From assembly GCF_002944405.1 (NCBI RefSeq), contig NZ_CP024307.1:2314501-2378500 (forward strand): DNA of 64,000 nucleotides. The letters are read 5' to 3'. Shown piece after piece: positions 34,525 to 43,688 of the stretch (position 1 is its first letter; each line of letters opens with the position of its first letter). Under the pieces are notes generated by a model. The model saw nothing but the letters and a program-made list of their open reading frames with translations. It ran no database searches and was not told the origin of the DNA. The translations under genes were made by a program, and so were the position numbers. This DNA is from Sinorhizobium fredii. GTDB taxonomy: Bacteria > Pseudomonadota > Alphaproteobacteria > Rhizobiales > Rhizobiaceae.

Positions 34525-36549
34525 ATGAACGAGGTACCGCGGTTTTCAGAGAACTTCCGTGGGTTGCAGATCGAGTTCAAACTGCTGGGAGGATTCGCTG
34601 TGCGCTCCCCCACCGGTGAGGCACTGATCCTGCCGACCGCCAAGACTCGGCTTCTCGCCGCCTATCTGGCTTTGTCGGCGGGCCAGTATCAGGCTCGCTC
34701 CAAGTTGTGCGCGCTTTTCTGGGAGGACCGGGGCGCTGAGCAGGCGCGGGCAAGCCTGCGCAATGCGCTGGCGGCGATCCGCGCCGTCCTGGGGGATCAC
34801 ATTCTGATCGCGAACCGCGAGGCGGTCATGCTCGACCCGAATTTCCTATGCACCGACGTCGATGAACTCAAGTCGCTCATGGGCCGAACCTCGGCCACCG
34901 CGGAAGCCGAGACGGCGCGACGCTTGGCCGCTGAGCTTTTGGAAGGCCTGACGGTCTCGGGGGAAGAGCTGACGGAATGGCTCGAGTTCGAGCGGACGCG
35001 ATGCCGCAATCTATCGGAAGCATTGCTTTCCAAGACTGCGGAACAGCTTGCCGAGCACGGCGACGAAGCGGCAGCCGTGGCGCTCGCCCAGCAACTGGTC
35101 GCACTCGACCCCTTTCGAGAAAAGAGCCATCGATTGCTGATGCGCCTCTATGCACGCCAAGGGGAGCGTTCGCTTGCCGCAGCGCAATTCCAGACCTGTC
35201 GCCAACTGCTTGCCGACGAGCTCGGAACCGCGCCCTCGCCGCAGACCGTCGCTCTGGCCCATGAACTATCGTTGGACGCAACGCCCACGCGGGAAGCCAG
35301 ACGCCTGGAGGTCGCGCCCTCCCCCATCCAGCAGAAAGCAGCACGCGGTGCGGATACCGATTTCCGCATTTCCATCGCCGTCCTGCCATTTCTTCGTCCG
35401 GTGGAGGATGCCGATCAGTCGTTCCTCGCGGAAGGGCTCGCAGAGGATCTGATCAACGAGCTTTCGCGTCACAAGGATTTCCTCGTCATTGCCCGCCAAT
35501 CGACCTTCGCCTTCGGCGCCGGCCCGCGGCTTGCGGAGCACGCCGCCCAAGCTCTTGATGTTCGTTATGTGCTTACCGGAAATCTTAGGCGTCGGGGAGA
35601 TGATCTGAGCCTCGGCGTCCAGCTCATCGACACTGCTACCCACCGTACCGTCTGGGCCGAACGCTATGCACGCAAGCTCGAAGAGCTATTCGCGGTTCAG
35701 GATGAAATCGTCGGCCTCATCATCACCGCCGTCGACGCAGAAGTGCGTTCGTCGGAGCGCGAGCGGGCTCTGCGCAAACTGCCCGAGACCATGGATGCTT
35801 GGGAATTTTTCCACCGCGGCCTCTGGCATGTCTACAATTTCTCCATGGACCAAATCGAGGCGGCGGAGCACTACTTCAGGCGCGCGACAGAGCTCAATCC
35901 GCGTTTTGCTCTCGGACATGCCGGCTTGGCGCAGGCAGCGGTCGTTCGCGTTGTCTGGCAAATGTCGGACGACATCCCCGCCACGCTTGAGTCCGGCCTC
36001 GTGCATGCCCGTCATGCCGTAGCCCTCGATGGCGCCCACCCCTACCCGCACGTCATGCTGGGGAGGCTTCTCACCTGCCGGGGCGAACTCGGCCTTGCGC
36101 ATGACCACCTTCGCATCGCGACAGAGCTTAACCCGAGCTACGCCCACGCCCATTACGCGGTGGCGCAGGTGCATATCTGGTCGGGTCAGCCGGCCGAGGC
36201 CCTTCCCCACATCGATCGCGCCATCCGTTTCAGTCCGCGCGATCCCCTTCTCAGCATGTTCATGACCGTGCGTTCGGTCTGTCTTTTTCTGATGGGCGAC
36301 ATGACTGGTGCGGAGGCCGCAGCCCGAGCTGCGATCGGTCGCCAGGCGCGCGAAAGCTGGTCGCGCCTTGGGCTCGCCGCAGCACTCGTCGCGAGCGGTC
36401 GGACCGACGAGGCACGGGCAGCCGTGGCCGAGGCAAAAGCGCTGATGCCGAACCTGTCAATCGCCAATCTCGACAATCTGATCGGGCGAATGGCATCGGC
36501 GCCGCGTCAGCGCATCATAGAAGCATTGCAACGGGCAGGCCTCCAATAG
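34525..36549 (+). CDS. BTAD (SARP-like) regulator with TolB-like and TPR domains
   Basis: The 674-aa product has an N-terminal OmpR-like winged helix and bacterial transcriptional activator domain (about 15-250; FKLLGGFAVRSPTGEALILP, LVALDPFREKSHRLLMRLYA). A TolB-like domain follows (about 285-420; ISIAVLPFLRPVEDAD, LAEDLINELSRHKD), then TPRs (about 440-670; ATELNPRFALGHAGLAQAA). It is a soluble predicted transcription factor. The half after residue 285 closely resembles that of the cyclase at 46651. It is divergent from the RTX gene, a candidate target. Confidence 0.87.
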   Translation: MNEVPRFSENFRGLQIEFKLLGGFAVRSPTGEALILPTAKTRLLAAYLALSAGQYQARSKLCALFWEDRGAEQARASLRNALAAIRAVLGDHILIANREAVMLDPNFLCTDVDELKSLMGRTSATAEAETARRLAAELLEGLTVSGEELTEWLEFERTRCRNLSEALLSKTAEQLAEHGDEAAAVALAQQLVALDPFREKSHRLLMRLYARQGERSLAAAQFQTCRQLLADELGTAPSPQTVALAHELSLDATPTREARRLEVAPSPIQQKAARGADTDFRISIAVLPFLRPVEDADQSFLAEGLAEDLINELSRHKDFLVIARQSTFAFGAGPRLAEHAAQALDVRYVLTGNLRRRGDDLSLGVQLIDTATHRTVWAERYARKLEELFAVQDEIVGLIITAVDAEVRSSERERALRKLPETMDAWEFFHRGLWHVYNFSMDQIEAAEHYFRRATELNPRFALGHAGLAQAAVVRVVWQMSDDIPATLESGLVHARHAVALDGAHPYPHVMLGRLLTCRGELGLAHDHLRIATELNPSYAHAHYAVAQVHIWSGQPAEALPHIDRAIRFSPRDPLLSMFMTVRSVCLFLMGDMTGAEAAARAAIGRQARESWSRLGLAAALVASGRTDEARAAVAEAKALMPNLSIANLDNLIGRMASAPRQRIIEALQRAGLQ

Positions 36550-37029
36550 TCGGCCTTCGTGCCGAAAAAAGTCCTTCAATCTCATATCCGACCGCATTGC
36601 ATTGCAGCATTCGGTAATTGACTGATATTGCTCGCCAGTCCAGGAAGGATCCTCGGCGCCGTGGAGTCCATTTGATGCAGTGCAAGGCAACTCCTCCGTC
36701 GGAATTTCAAGATTATTCTGGAGGAATTGCTAAAATACATGTATCTTTCGAGCTAGATCGTCCCGGGAGGGGGAAAATCCCCGCGGATTGAACGAAGAGA
36801 TAAGACTAATATCTGCTGCACCAAGCCCGGATTCACGCCTTCGGGCCAGCATACTCATATTCTGCAAGAATGACATTTCTGAGTCTTCTTTAACGCCCTG
36901 CGAAAGCAGACATTTTTCTATAAAAGGCCGATTGCTGCATCACTGATTTATCTCGAACAAATTGAGAACCAAATTTCTATTGCGTGTGTCGACATTGAAA
37001 GGGGCGTTTTGTAACCGGAGTACTGGACG
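36550..37029. other. AT-richer intergenic region upstream of the LuxR-type gene
   Basis: This 480-bp interval holds a 10-bp palindrome ATACATGTAT (36735-36744) and a GGGGA-AAA-TCCCC dyad (36770-36782). No gene is visible. These dyads may bind regulators of the 37030 gene. Confidence 0.5.
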
Positions 37030-38154
37030 ATGTCGGATGCGTACCAAGACAAGTTACTGCTTAGCCTCATTCAAGCAATTTACGAAACGGTGTTACTGCC
37101 TTCCGCCTGGGATCGAATTGTCGCGGATCTGACGAAACTGGCACGGGCAGAATCGGGCGCCATCCTCGGTTTCGAGGGGCTCGACAACAGGAAAATCAGC
37201 CTCGCCGTCAAGGGCGTGCAGAGATCGGCTCTGCTCGACGTCGATACGCTCTCGGCGCTGGACGAAGCGACGCTCGCGATGGGCTTGGGAGCGATTGCGA
37301 CATTGCCGGTAACGCTGGCGAACAGAGCGCCTTGGTCATCCGCCTTGCGGCGCTGCTTCGGCGAGGATGGCAAAATCATCGTTCTGCTCGTGTCGAAGGA
37401 AGGAAGCCGGCGAATTGTCGTCGCCTGTTTTTTCCCGCACGCTGCCGACAATCATCTGGCGATCGCCGCCGAAACGCTGATGAAGGTTCTCCCGCATTTC
37501 CAGACGGCATTCGCTTTGCAGAAAGCGATGGTCAACGAACGGGAAAGGTCGACCCGCACCGAACGGGCGCTCAGAAGCTGCGCCACCTCGTCGGCCATCG
37601 TCACCGCTGATCTTCGCGTCAAATTCGCCAATCGCCGCTTCGGCCGCTTCGTCGATGCCTCCGGCTCCTTCATCGAGTTCCGGGACGAGGTGCTCGAGTT
37701 CCAGGACGAGGAGCTTCAGTCGGAGGTCGAGGATCTGATCGAACAGGCGCGCGTCAACAAGCACGATCACCACCTGCGCTGGGCGAAGAGCAAGCGAACC
37801 GGCGTGAGCTGGATTGTCAGCGTCGATTTCCTGTCGTTCGGCAGTGACACCTACCGGTTCGGCAATGTTTTCTCGAGCAATGAGCCGAGCTTTCTGCTGA
37901 CGATCCGGGAATTGAGCCGGAACACCTTGCTCACTCCCGACGACATCAAGACGGTGTTCGGGCTCACGCCGACCGAAGCTGCCCTGGTCCACTCGCTTGC
38001 CAACGGCGACGCGCCGTCCGACATCGCGAAGCGCCGGGGCGTTTCCAAGAACACCGTCCATAATCAGCTCGCTTCGGCGATGGGACGGCTCGGCGTGCGC
38101 CGGCAGGCACAGCTCCTGAGTTCGCTCGCCGTTCTCTCGTTTTTCACCAAGTGA
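37030..38154 (+). CDS. LuxR-type HTH transcriptional regulator
   Basis: The 374-aa product ends in a LuxR/FixJ-type helix-turn-helix (about 312-370; FGLTPTEAALVHSLANGD then SDIAKRRGVSKNTVHNQL). The preceding 300 residues contain a GAF/PAS-like sensory region (SAIVTADLRVKFANRRFGRF is PAS-like). The ATG at 37030 follows CCGGAG by about 10 bases. It converges on the CsgH-like gene and lies in a curli-like locus, inviting comparison with E. coli CsgD, although the N-terminal domain differs. The signal is unknown. Confidence 0.85.
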   Translation: MSDAYQDKLLLSLIQAIYETVLLPSAWDRIVADLTKLARAESGAILGFEGLDNRKISLAVKGVQRSALLDVDTLSALDEATLAMGLGAIATLPVTLANRAPWSSALRRCFGEDGKIIVLLVSKEGSRRIVVACFFPHAADNHLAIAAETLMKVLPHFQTAFALQKAMVNERERSTRTERALRSCATSSAIVTADLRVKFANRRFGRFVDASGSFIEFRDEVLEFQDEELQSEVEDLIEQARVNKHDHHLRWAKSKRTGVSWIVSVDFLSFGSDTYRFGNVFSSNEPSFLLTIRELSRNTLLTPDDIKTVFGLTPTEAALVHSLANGDAPSDIAKRRGVSKNTVHNQLASAMGRLGVRRQAQLLSSLAVLSFFTK

Positions 38155-38187
38155 CGGCACGGTGCGCTCCGAGGAGTGGACCTGGCA

Positions 38188-38490
38188 TCACGGAACCGAA
38201 CTTTCGCACAGCAGCGTCCCGTCGGCGGCATAGACGGACAGGCGGGCCGTCCATACGTCGGGCGCGGTACTGACCAGGATCGTCGATAGCTCCTGCCGTC
38301 CCGCCTGTTCGCTCGCGAACGCGCCCGCTTGCACATTCGTGGACGATCCCGTCGTTACCTTGAAGTGGTAGGTCCCGGTCTCCGTCCAGTCGCTGTGCAG
38401 CGTCGCAACCAAGGAGGTCAGAGTATTGGTTCTGGAATGTTCTATGACACATTCGATCGGGGCATAAGCAACTGTATCCAGGCTGATCAT
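38188..38490 (-). CDS. csgH: CsgH-like curli assembly protein
   Basis: The 100-aa product matches the CsgH beta-sandwich pattern of alphaproteobacterial curli systems: PIECVIEHSR, then DWTETGTYHFKVTTG, SSTNVQAGAF and TARLSVYAADGTLLCESS. CsgH binds curlin and limits premature amyloid formation. The ATG follows GGGAGACGAGG. No signal peptide is visible, and an in-frame TGA lies 27 bases upstream, so export is unexplained. The gene follows the curlin gene on the same strand with a palindromic repeat in between. Confidence 0.72.
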   Translation of the reverse strand: MISLDTVAYAPIECVIEHSRTNTLTSLVATLHSDWTETGTYHFKVTTGSSTNVQAGAFASEQAGRQELSTILVSTAPDVWTARLSVYAADGTLLCESSVP

Positions 38491-38536
38491 GGCCTCGTCT
38501 CCCGCGCGTTGATTTCACGATGGAGGACCGGCCGCG

Positions 38537-38640
38537 CTACAGCGCCGCGCGTCCCGTTAGGCGCGCAAAGGTCGCTGTAGCCCTTTGAAAGGCTGCCTGT
38601 CGTTGTCCTTAAAGCGAGGTCGATCTAAGGAGACATGCAG
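38537..38640. repeat. two-hairpin palindromic repeat, copy 2 (RIME-like)
   Basis: Hairpin 1 has arms CTACAGCG (38537-38544) and CGCTGTAG (38573-38580). Hairpin 2 runs from GGCTGCCTGTC to AGACATGCAG ending at 38640. Relative to copy 1 the outer stem differs by a compensated base pair. It sits between the curlin and csgH genes. Confidence 0.75.
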
Positions 38641-38666
38641 TAGGCGGCCGGTCGATCGAAAATCGA

Positions 38667-39026
38667 TCAGTCCTGCACCGTTATGGAGAGGTTCCCCTCG
38701 CCGTCTTGATGGGTCAGCGACTTGTTGCCCCAGCCGAACTGGAACGTGCCGGAGGCGTTGTACTTGCCCTTCTGCAAGGTGATCGACTTGTGGTGCTTTC
38801 CAAACTGCGCCGTTCCGGAAATGTTGCCGGTGCCCTTCTGGACCGACACGGACTGGTTACCCTTGCCGACTTGTCCGGTGCCGGAGAAGTTGCCCCAGCC
38901 CGACTGGCCGGTAGCGGACATATTGCCGAAGCCCGATTGGCTCGTGACCGATACGTTGTTCCCGGCATAAGCCGAGGAAACGGTGGAGAATGCGAGAAGT
39001 GCGGATATTGCGAGTGCCTTGAGCAT
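38667..39026 (-). CDS. curlin-repeat protein (CsgA-like amyloid subunit)
   Basis: The 119-aa product has a signal peptide (MLKALAISALLAFSTVSSAYA). The remainder is eight 11-residue units plus a partial ninth following N-x-S-x-T/S-x-Q-x-G-x-G (for example NMSATGQSGWG, NFSGTGQVGKG, NKSLTHQDGEG). Paired units equal the 22-residue curlin repeat whose Ser, Gln and Asn ladders form amyloid. The ATG follows GGAGACAGG. The csgH-like gene is immediately downstream. CsgG, CsgE and CsgF are not in the window, so the secretion channel must lie elsewhere or differ. Confidence 0.85.
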   Translation of the reverse strand: MLKALAISALLAFSTVSSAYAGNNVSVTSQSGFGNMSATGQSGWGNFSGTGQVGKGNQSVSVQKGTGNISGTAQFGKHHKSITLQKGKYNASGTFQFGWGNKSLTHQDGEGNLSITVQD

Positions 39027-39238
39027 GACCTGTCTCCCACATGGACGCCATCATGGCGTGAGGAAACGGTCGCAGAATTGGGCTTCTTAGTACTCATGAA
39101 CATAAGACTAGAAGGAGGATACACTTCCAGCAGGCATTACGGGTTTCATAACAGAAGAATATGCTCAATCATGCAGATATATAGTGAAACAATACCATAG
39201 GCATCATAGCAACTCATCAACTACCACGTTAATCGACT

Positions 39239-40786
39239 TTGAGATTTGCAATCTGGATTAGGCTTGGCCCGGCCGTCTTCGGCCGCGCCTTCTCAGGCTG
39301 GACGAAGTCAAGCAACGCCACTCTTTCTTTACCAATTGCTGAAATACTGCCGACGAACGCCTTGTTCGCCTCGAGATGGATCCGCCAACCGCGGAAAATC
39401 CAAGCGGCACGACTGAGCAGTACCGAGTATCAGTTGCTAAGGGGAAACGTTCTGAACGCCGACGATCTGGAGCGGCATCCCTCGAACGAGGAGTCGCACG
39501 GCAATATCACCCCATTCCTTGCTCGATTGCCGGGCCGCTTCGCCGGTGTCTTGGTCATCGTCGTCTGTTGGCAGCAGTCAACCGGCGTGCGGGCAGACGA
39601 GTCGACAACAGCGATGCTAACCTCGGGACACGCCCCGACTTTCTCCTGGGATTTTGGCGCCAGGTGGGAAGACGTCGACACGCCGGACCTATTCTCAAAT
39701 GTCATCTTTCCGGGCACGTCCGGGCAACTCGAGCCCCCCGATACCATCGGCCTCAGAACGAACCTCTCATTCCGGCTGCCGCTGCAGGATGCGGGGATGG
39801 GCCCCTTTTTCCTCGAATGGGATGCAGCGCTCTCTCGTGCAAGCGGCTCCTCCAGCAGGGTCGTGCAGCCGACGGGCAGCGGCTTCGACCTCGCCGCCGG
39901 CGAACCAGCCGGTGGGATCATCTCTCTGGCGACTGTTGGCGATATCGGGGGCGCGACCGCGGCCGGCACGATCCATTTCAAGGATAGTTCGGGCGACCCC
40001 GCCCGGATCATGGCCTTCGCCCATTCGCCGGCCGGCGACAATGCCATCACGCAATATGCCACCAGCGGCACACAAACGGGCGCCGCCTTCCTGGCTCTGG
40101 TCACCAGCGGCGATACATCGTCGGCCGCCGCTTACGCAGCCTTTGCGGATGATCGAGGTCTGTTCTTCCAAGCGCTCGGCGACCTCGACGGAACTGTCGT
40201 GAAATCGACGGTCGAGCAACGGGCGCGCCATTTCGATCAGACGCTCTGGCTCGGAGCTGCCCTTGAACTTGGAAACGGCTGGACGGTCACGCCGAGGCTC
40301 GGCCCCACCTACCGGTCGACAAGGCAGGACACCACCTTTCGAACGGAAGTCGACATCGCCGAGAGCATCATGTCGGGCGCCTCAATTCCGGCAATCGGCT
40401 ATCAGGAGAGGGTCAACGTCTCCGCCGACTATTACGGCGTCCTCGCCGGTTTCAGCGCAGAAACGCCCGTGACCGAAAACCTCCTGCTTCGGATCAATGT
40501 CAGCGGCGGCGCCGCGCATTACCGGGCTCGCCTCGACAATCGCGCCACGGCAATCTTCCCGGAAGCCGACATCACGTTTTCTTCAAGCGAGCAAGGACGG
40601 CGCGGCGGTACTTTCCTCGCCGACGCCAGCGCCGCAATAATCCTATCGTCACGCGAAAGCTTCTCCTTGAAGTTCGAAGCCGGCACGAGTTTCCTCGCGG
40701 ACATGCCGATCTACCGGTCAGGCAAGCTCGGGACAGAGAGCACGCAGAGCTACTATCTGGCTGTCGGGCTGGAACATCGGTTCTGA
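39239..40786 (+). CDS. predicted outer-membrane beta-barrel protein (start uncertain)
   Basis: The frame is open from 39239, but the true start is unresolved: the codon there is TTG. The likely signal peptide (FAGVLVIVVCWQQSTGVRADES) begins about 95 codons in, and AAGGGG precedes a CTG at 39452. The mature part (about 390 aa) alternates polar and hydrophobic residues and ends YYLAVGLEHRF, with the C-terminal Phe typical of BAM-assembled barrels. No family is recognised. It is divergent from the curlin gene, so a surface role in the same process is possible. Confidence 0.65.
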   Translation: MRFAIWIRLGPAVFGRAFSGWTKSSNATLSLPIAEILPTNALFASRWIRQPRKIQAARLSSTEYQLLRGNVLNADDLERHPSNEESHGNITPFLARLPGRFAGVLVIVVCWQQSTGVRADESTTAMLTSGHAPTFSWDFGARWEDVDTPDLFSNVIFPGTSGQLEPPDTIGLRTNLSFRLPLQDAGMGPFFLEWDAALSRASGSSSRVVQPTGSGFDLAAGEPAGGIISLATVGDIGGATAAGTIHFKDSSGDPARIMAFAHSPAGDNAITQYATSGTQTGAAFLALVTSGDTSSAAAYAAFADDRGLFFQALGDLDGTVVKSTVEQRARHFDQTLWLGAALELGNGWTVTPRLGPTYRSTRQDTTFRTEVDIAESIMSGASIPAIGYQERVNVSADYYGVLAGFSAETPVTENLLLRINVSGGAAHYRARLDNRATAIFPEADITFSSSEQGRRGGTFLADASAAIILSSRESFSLKFEAGTSFLADMPIYRSGKLGTESTQSYYLAVGLEHRF

Positions 40787-41020
40787 CAGGGGCGTGGTGG
40801 CCAGCTGAACTGGTGGGCTCTTCGGTGATTGCAACAACGCGCCGCAACCATCAGATCTCGCTCGTTTCGATAGCATGGCCACCGCCAATATATGCACCAG
40901 GTTGCGCAAGATTCGATCGTGCATCGTTACAATTCGCCCTGAAAAGTTACTGGACCGAATCTCCTGATCTGGCGAATATGAACCTGCAAATCAGGGAATT
41001 GATTTCAGTAGCAATTTAGA

Positions 41021-41049
41021 TCAGAGCTCGCTGGGAAAGCGAGCTCTGA
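41021..41049. repeat. perfect 12-bp stem-loop
   Basis: TCAGAGCTCGCT and AGCGAGCTCTGA pair perfectly around a 5-nt loop (GGGAA) in the interval between the barrel gene and the TRAP operon. The region 40787-41255 holds no supported gene. The hairpin lacks a T-run and could be a bidirectional terminator or a structured RNA. Confidence 0.6.
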
Positions 41050-41184
41050 TTGGAGAAGGGAACCGGTTGAGCTCGCGGCGGCTCTCGGGGAAACGTGCTG
41101 ATCGGTAGCCCACGCACTCACGGGCGGGCGCGACATTGCCGCCAAAACAACTGCGCCATAGGTGGGACATTTCACCGCATTCTT

Positions 41185-41215
41185 GAAGGGCTCGCTTGCT
41201 GACGGCGGGCCCTTC
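41185..41215 (-). terminator. possible terminator of the TRAP operon
   Basis: GAAGGGCTCGC pairs with GCGGGCCCTTC (one mismatch) 40 bases past the DctM stop. The T-run is weak. Confidence 0.4.
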
Positions 41216-41255
41216 CCTTCTTCAAGGCATCGGTAAACAGCGCTTGCGACTTCCC

Positions 41256-42995
41256 TCAACCGTAGAGGTAGTTCGGCAACCACAGCGTCATGCCAGGCCA
41301 GACATACATGATGATCATGCAGAGGATGACTATCAGCATGTAGGGCATCATGCCCGCGAAGATCTGCCTGAGCGTAACATGCGGCGGGGACACGCCTTTG
41401 AGATAGTAGGCGGACATGGCGACCGGCGGCGACAGGAAGGCCGCCTGGAGATTGACGAAGACGAGAACGCCCCAGACGATCGGATCAATGTCGAAGTGCC
41501 GGAGCATCGGCAGGAAGATCGGCACGAAGATGATGATGATCTCCGTCCATTCCAGCGGCCACCCCAGAATGAAGATGATCGCCTGCGACAGGATCATGAA
41601 TTGCAGCGGCGTGAGATCGAGCGCAAGCACCCATTGCTCGACCAGCGCCTGGCCGCCGAGGATCGCGAAGACTGCGGAGAACAGCGCCGAACCGACGAAG
41701 AGCCAGCAGACCATCGCCGTCGTTTTCGCCGTCAGGAACACCGCCTCCTTGGTTCGCTTCCAATTGAGCGTTCCTGCCTGCAAGGCGAGCAGAAACGCCC
41801 CGGCCGCCCCGACCGCAGCGGACTCCGTCGCTGTCGTGATGCCGAAGAGGATGACGGCGAGCACGACGATGGTGAGGATGGCGAGCGGCATGACCGAGGA
41901 GACCAGGAGTTTCACCACCTGTAGCCGCTCCGCGGTCATGTTGCGGTAATAGCGGACGATGAGGATCAGCGCCACCGCTGCCGCCAAGCCGAACCACAGG
42001 TAGAAGCTCGTGGCCGGTCCGTCGGCGGCGGCCGGCCCGGCATCGGCCGCAGGTGCTCCGAGTTCCTCCAGCCCCTCCGGCGCTTCGGTTTCGACCGCCT
42101 GCGGATGAATAACCACGTACCACCACACAAGCGCCAGCGTGGCCGCAGTCAACAGAAAGGGGACGAGCGCTGCAAAGGCATTCTTGAAGAGCTTCCAATA
42201 GGTAAATCGCCCTTCCTCCGTCTCGATCGCCAATGCCCGCCGCGGCGAGACGAGGGCGGTGAAAAGCCCGGCCAGCATGTTGCGCGAATAGAGCGCCTCG
42301 AAACGCCTCATCCAGACCGGCACGGGGACACGTGTTTCTTCTTCCGGCAGGGCCGGCGCGATCTTCGGATTGAGCGCCGCCCAGCCAAGAACATAGGCAA
42401 GATAGAGAAGAGCCAGGAAGAAGCCGGGGAACATCGTCGCGGCATAGAGCTTGACCACCGACTGCCCGGCAACCGCCGCATAGACGATGATCATCACCGA
42501 CGGCGGGATTAGGATGCCGAGCGTGCCGCCCGCGGTGATGACGCCGGAAGCGAGTTTCACGTCGTATCCGGCGCGCAGCATTGGGTTCATGGCGATCACG
42601 CCCATCAGCACGACCACCGCACCCACCAGGCCGCTGGCGATGCCCCAGAATGTGCAGATGATCAGCGTCGTCACAGCGAGCGAGGCCGGCACGCGCCGGA
42701 AGGAAAGCTGGACGCTGTAGAACATCTTGTCGACGAGGGCGCCGCGCTCCATCACGTATCCCATCAGCACAAAGAGCGGGATGCAGATCAGCACGTCGTT
42801 GGTCATCGCGCCATAGGTGCGCTGGACCATGAGATCGAACACGCGATTGTCGATCCAGTGCTCGGCGGGATTGTAGAAGGCATAGAAGCCGAAGACCATT
42901 CCGAGCCCCATCAGCGTGAACGCCGTCGGAAACCCCATCAGGATCACGACGACGATCAGCATCAGCATGGTCAATCCGAGAAACGGATCGCTCAC
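41256..42995 (-). CDS. TRAP transporter large permease (DctM family), extended
   Basis: The 579-aa membrane protein has the DctM pattern (MGFPTAFTLMGLG, GMAS-type GIASGLVGAVVVLMG, TAGGTLGILIPPSVMIIVYA, ATESAAVGAAGAFLLAL). It is about 140 residues longer than usual because of a central insert with extra membrane segments and an Ala/Pro/Glu-rich linker (about 270-350). It imports a substrate with Na+ or H+ together with DctQ and DctP. The GTG start overlaps the DctQ stop (GTGA) and follows GAGGAGGAG. The substrate is unknown. Confidence 0.92.
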   Translation of the reverse strand: MSDPFLGLTMLMLIVVVILMGFPTAFTLMGLGMVFGFYAFYNPAEHWIDNRVFDLMVQRTYGAMTNDVLICIPLFVLMGYVMERGALVDKMFYSVQLSFRRVPASLAVTTLIICTFWGIASGLVGAVVVLMGVIAMNPMLRAGYDVKLASGVITAGGTLGILIPPSVMIIVYAAVAGQSVVKLYAATMFPGFFLALLYLAYVLGWAALNPKIAPALPEEETRVPVPVWMRRFEALYSRNMLAGLFTALVSPRRALAIETEEGRFTYWKLFKNAFAALVPFLLTAATLALVWWYVVIHPQAVETEAPEGLEELGAPAADAGPAAADGPATSFYLWFGLAAAVALILIVRYYRNMTAERLQVVKLLVSSVMPLAILTIVVLAVILFGITTATESAAVGAAGAFLLALQAGTLNWKRTKEAVFLTAKTTAMVCWLFVGSALFSAVFAILGGQALVEQWVLALDLTPLQFMILSQAIIFILGWPLEWTEIIIIFVPIFLPMLRHFDIDPIVWGVLVFVNLQAAFLSPPVAMSAYYLKGVSPPHVTLRQIFAGMMPYMLIVILCMIIMYVWPGMTLWLPNYLYG

Positions 42996-43672
42996 GGCTC
43001 CTCCTCTCCCTTGAGGCCGCGCTGCCGCGCCGCTCTGTCGATGTCCTGCGCCCGCTCGATCGCCGCCTCGCGCGCCTCAAGGTCGACATGGTCGCTATGG
43101 GCAAGCTGCTCGGCGACCACGTCCATCTCCTCGACGTCCTCCATCCTGCGCGGCCATTCGCCGGTCCTCAAACAGGCGATGCAGCGCACGATCTCGGCGA
43201 ACCCCTGCAGCATCACGAGGGCGCCGGCCACCGGAATGACCGTTTTAAAATAGTAGATCGGCGGCCCTTCCGCCGTCACGGTCGAGTGTTCGCGGATCCG
43301 CCAGGAAAGGGCGGCGTAATCGTATCCGGCATAGACGAGGGCGGCGACGCCCGGCAGAAAGAACAGGATGTAGAGCGCGAGATCCAGCGCGGCCTGCGTG
43401 CGGGGTTTCAGCGAACTGTAGATGAAGTCACCGCGCACATGGGCGTTCTGCGCCAGCGCATAGGCACCCGCCAGCATGAACAGGCTGCCGTAGAGCATGT
43501 TGCTCGCATCGAAGATCCAAGCGGTCGGCGCGTTCAGGATGTAGCGCTTGAACACCTCGACGCAGACAAGCGCCATCAGCCCGATGATCAGCCACGCGGC
43601 AGCCTTGCCGACCCACACGCTGATCTCGTCGATCCTGATCAGAAAACGCTGGACGTCCACGCGCTCCCCCAA
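42992..43672 (-). CDS. TRAP transporter small permease (DctQ family)
   Basis: The 226-aa product has four membrane segments (e.g. AAWLIIGLMALVCVEVFKRY, ALDLALYILFFLPGVAALVYAG) as in DctQ, plus a charged C-terminal extension. The first start in frame is TTG at 43672, and a GTG at 43660 behind GGGGGAG is an alternative. It overlaps DctM by a few bases. Confidence 0.88.
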   Translation of the reverse strand: MGERVDVQRFLIRIDEISVWVGKAAAWLIIGLMALVCVEVFKRYILNAPTAWIFDASNMLYGSLFMLAGAYALAQNAHVRGDFIYSSLKPRTQAALDLALYILFFLPGVAALVYAGYDYAALSWRIREHSTVTAEGPPIYYFKTVIPVAGALVMLQGFAEIVRCIACLRTGEWPRRMEDVEEMDVVAEQLAHSDHVDLEAREAAIERAQDIDRAARQRGLKGEEEP

Positions 43673-43688
43673 TGCCCCCTGCTCCGAT

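Noticed and set aside
39376..39987. Plus-strand 203-aa open frame
   Set aside because: Shadow of the beta-barrel gene in another frame; no membrane or domain pattern.
41005..41283. Minus-strand 92-aa open frame after the TRAP operon
   Set aside because: It spans two hairpins and overlaps the DctM stop; no supporting ribosome site.
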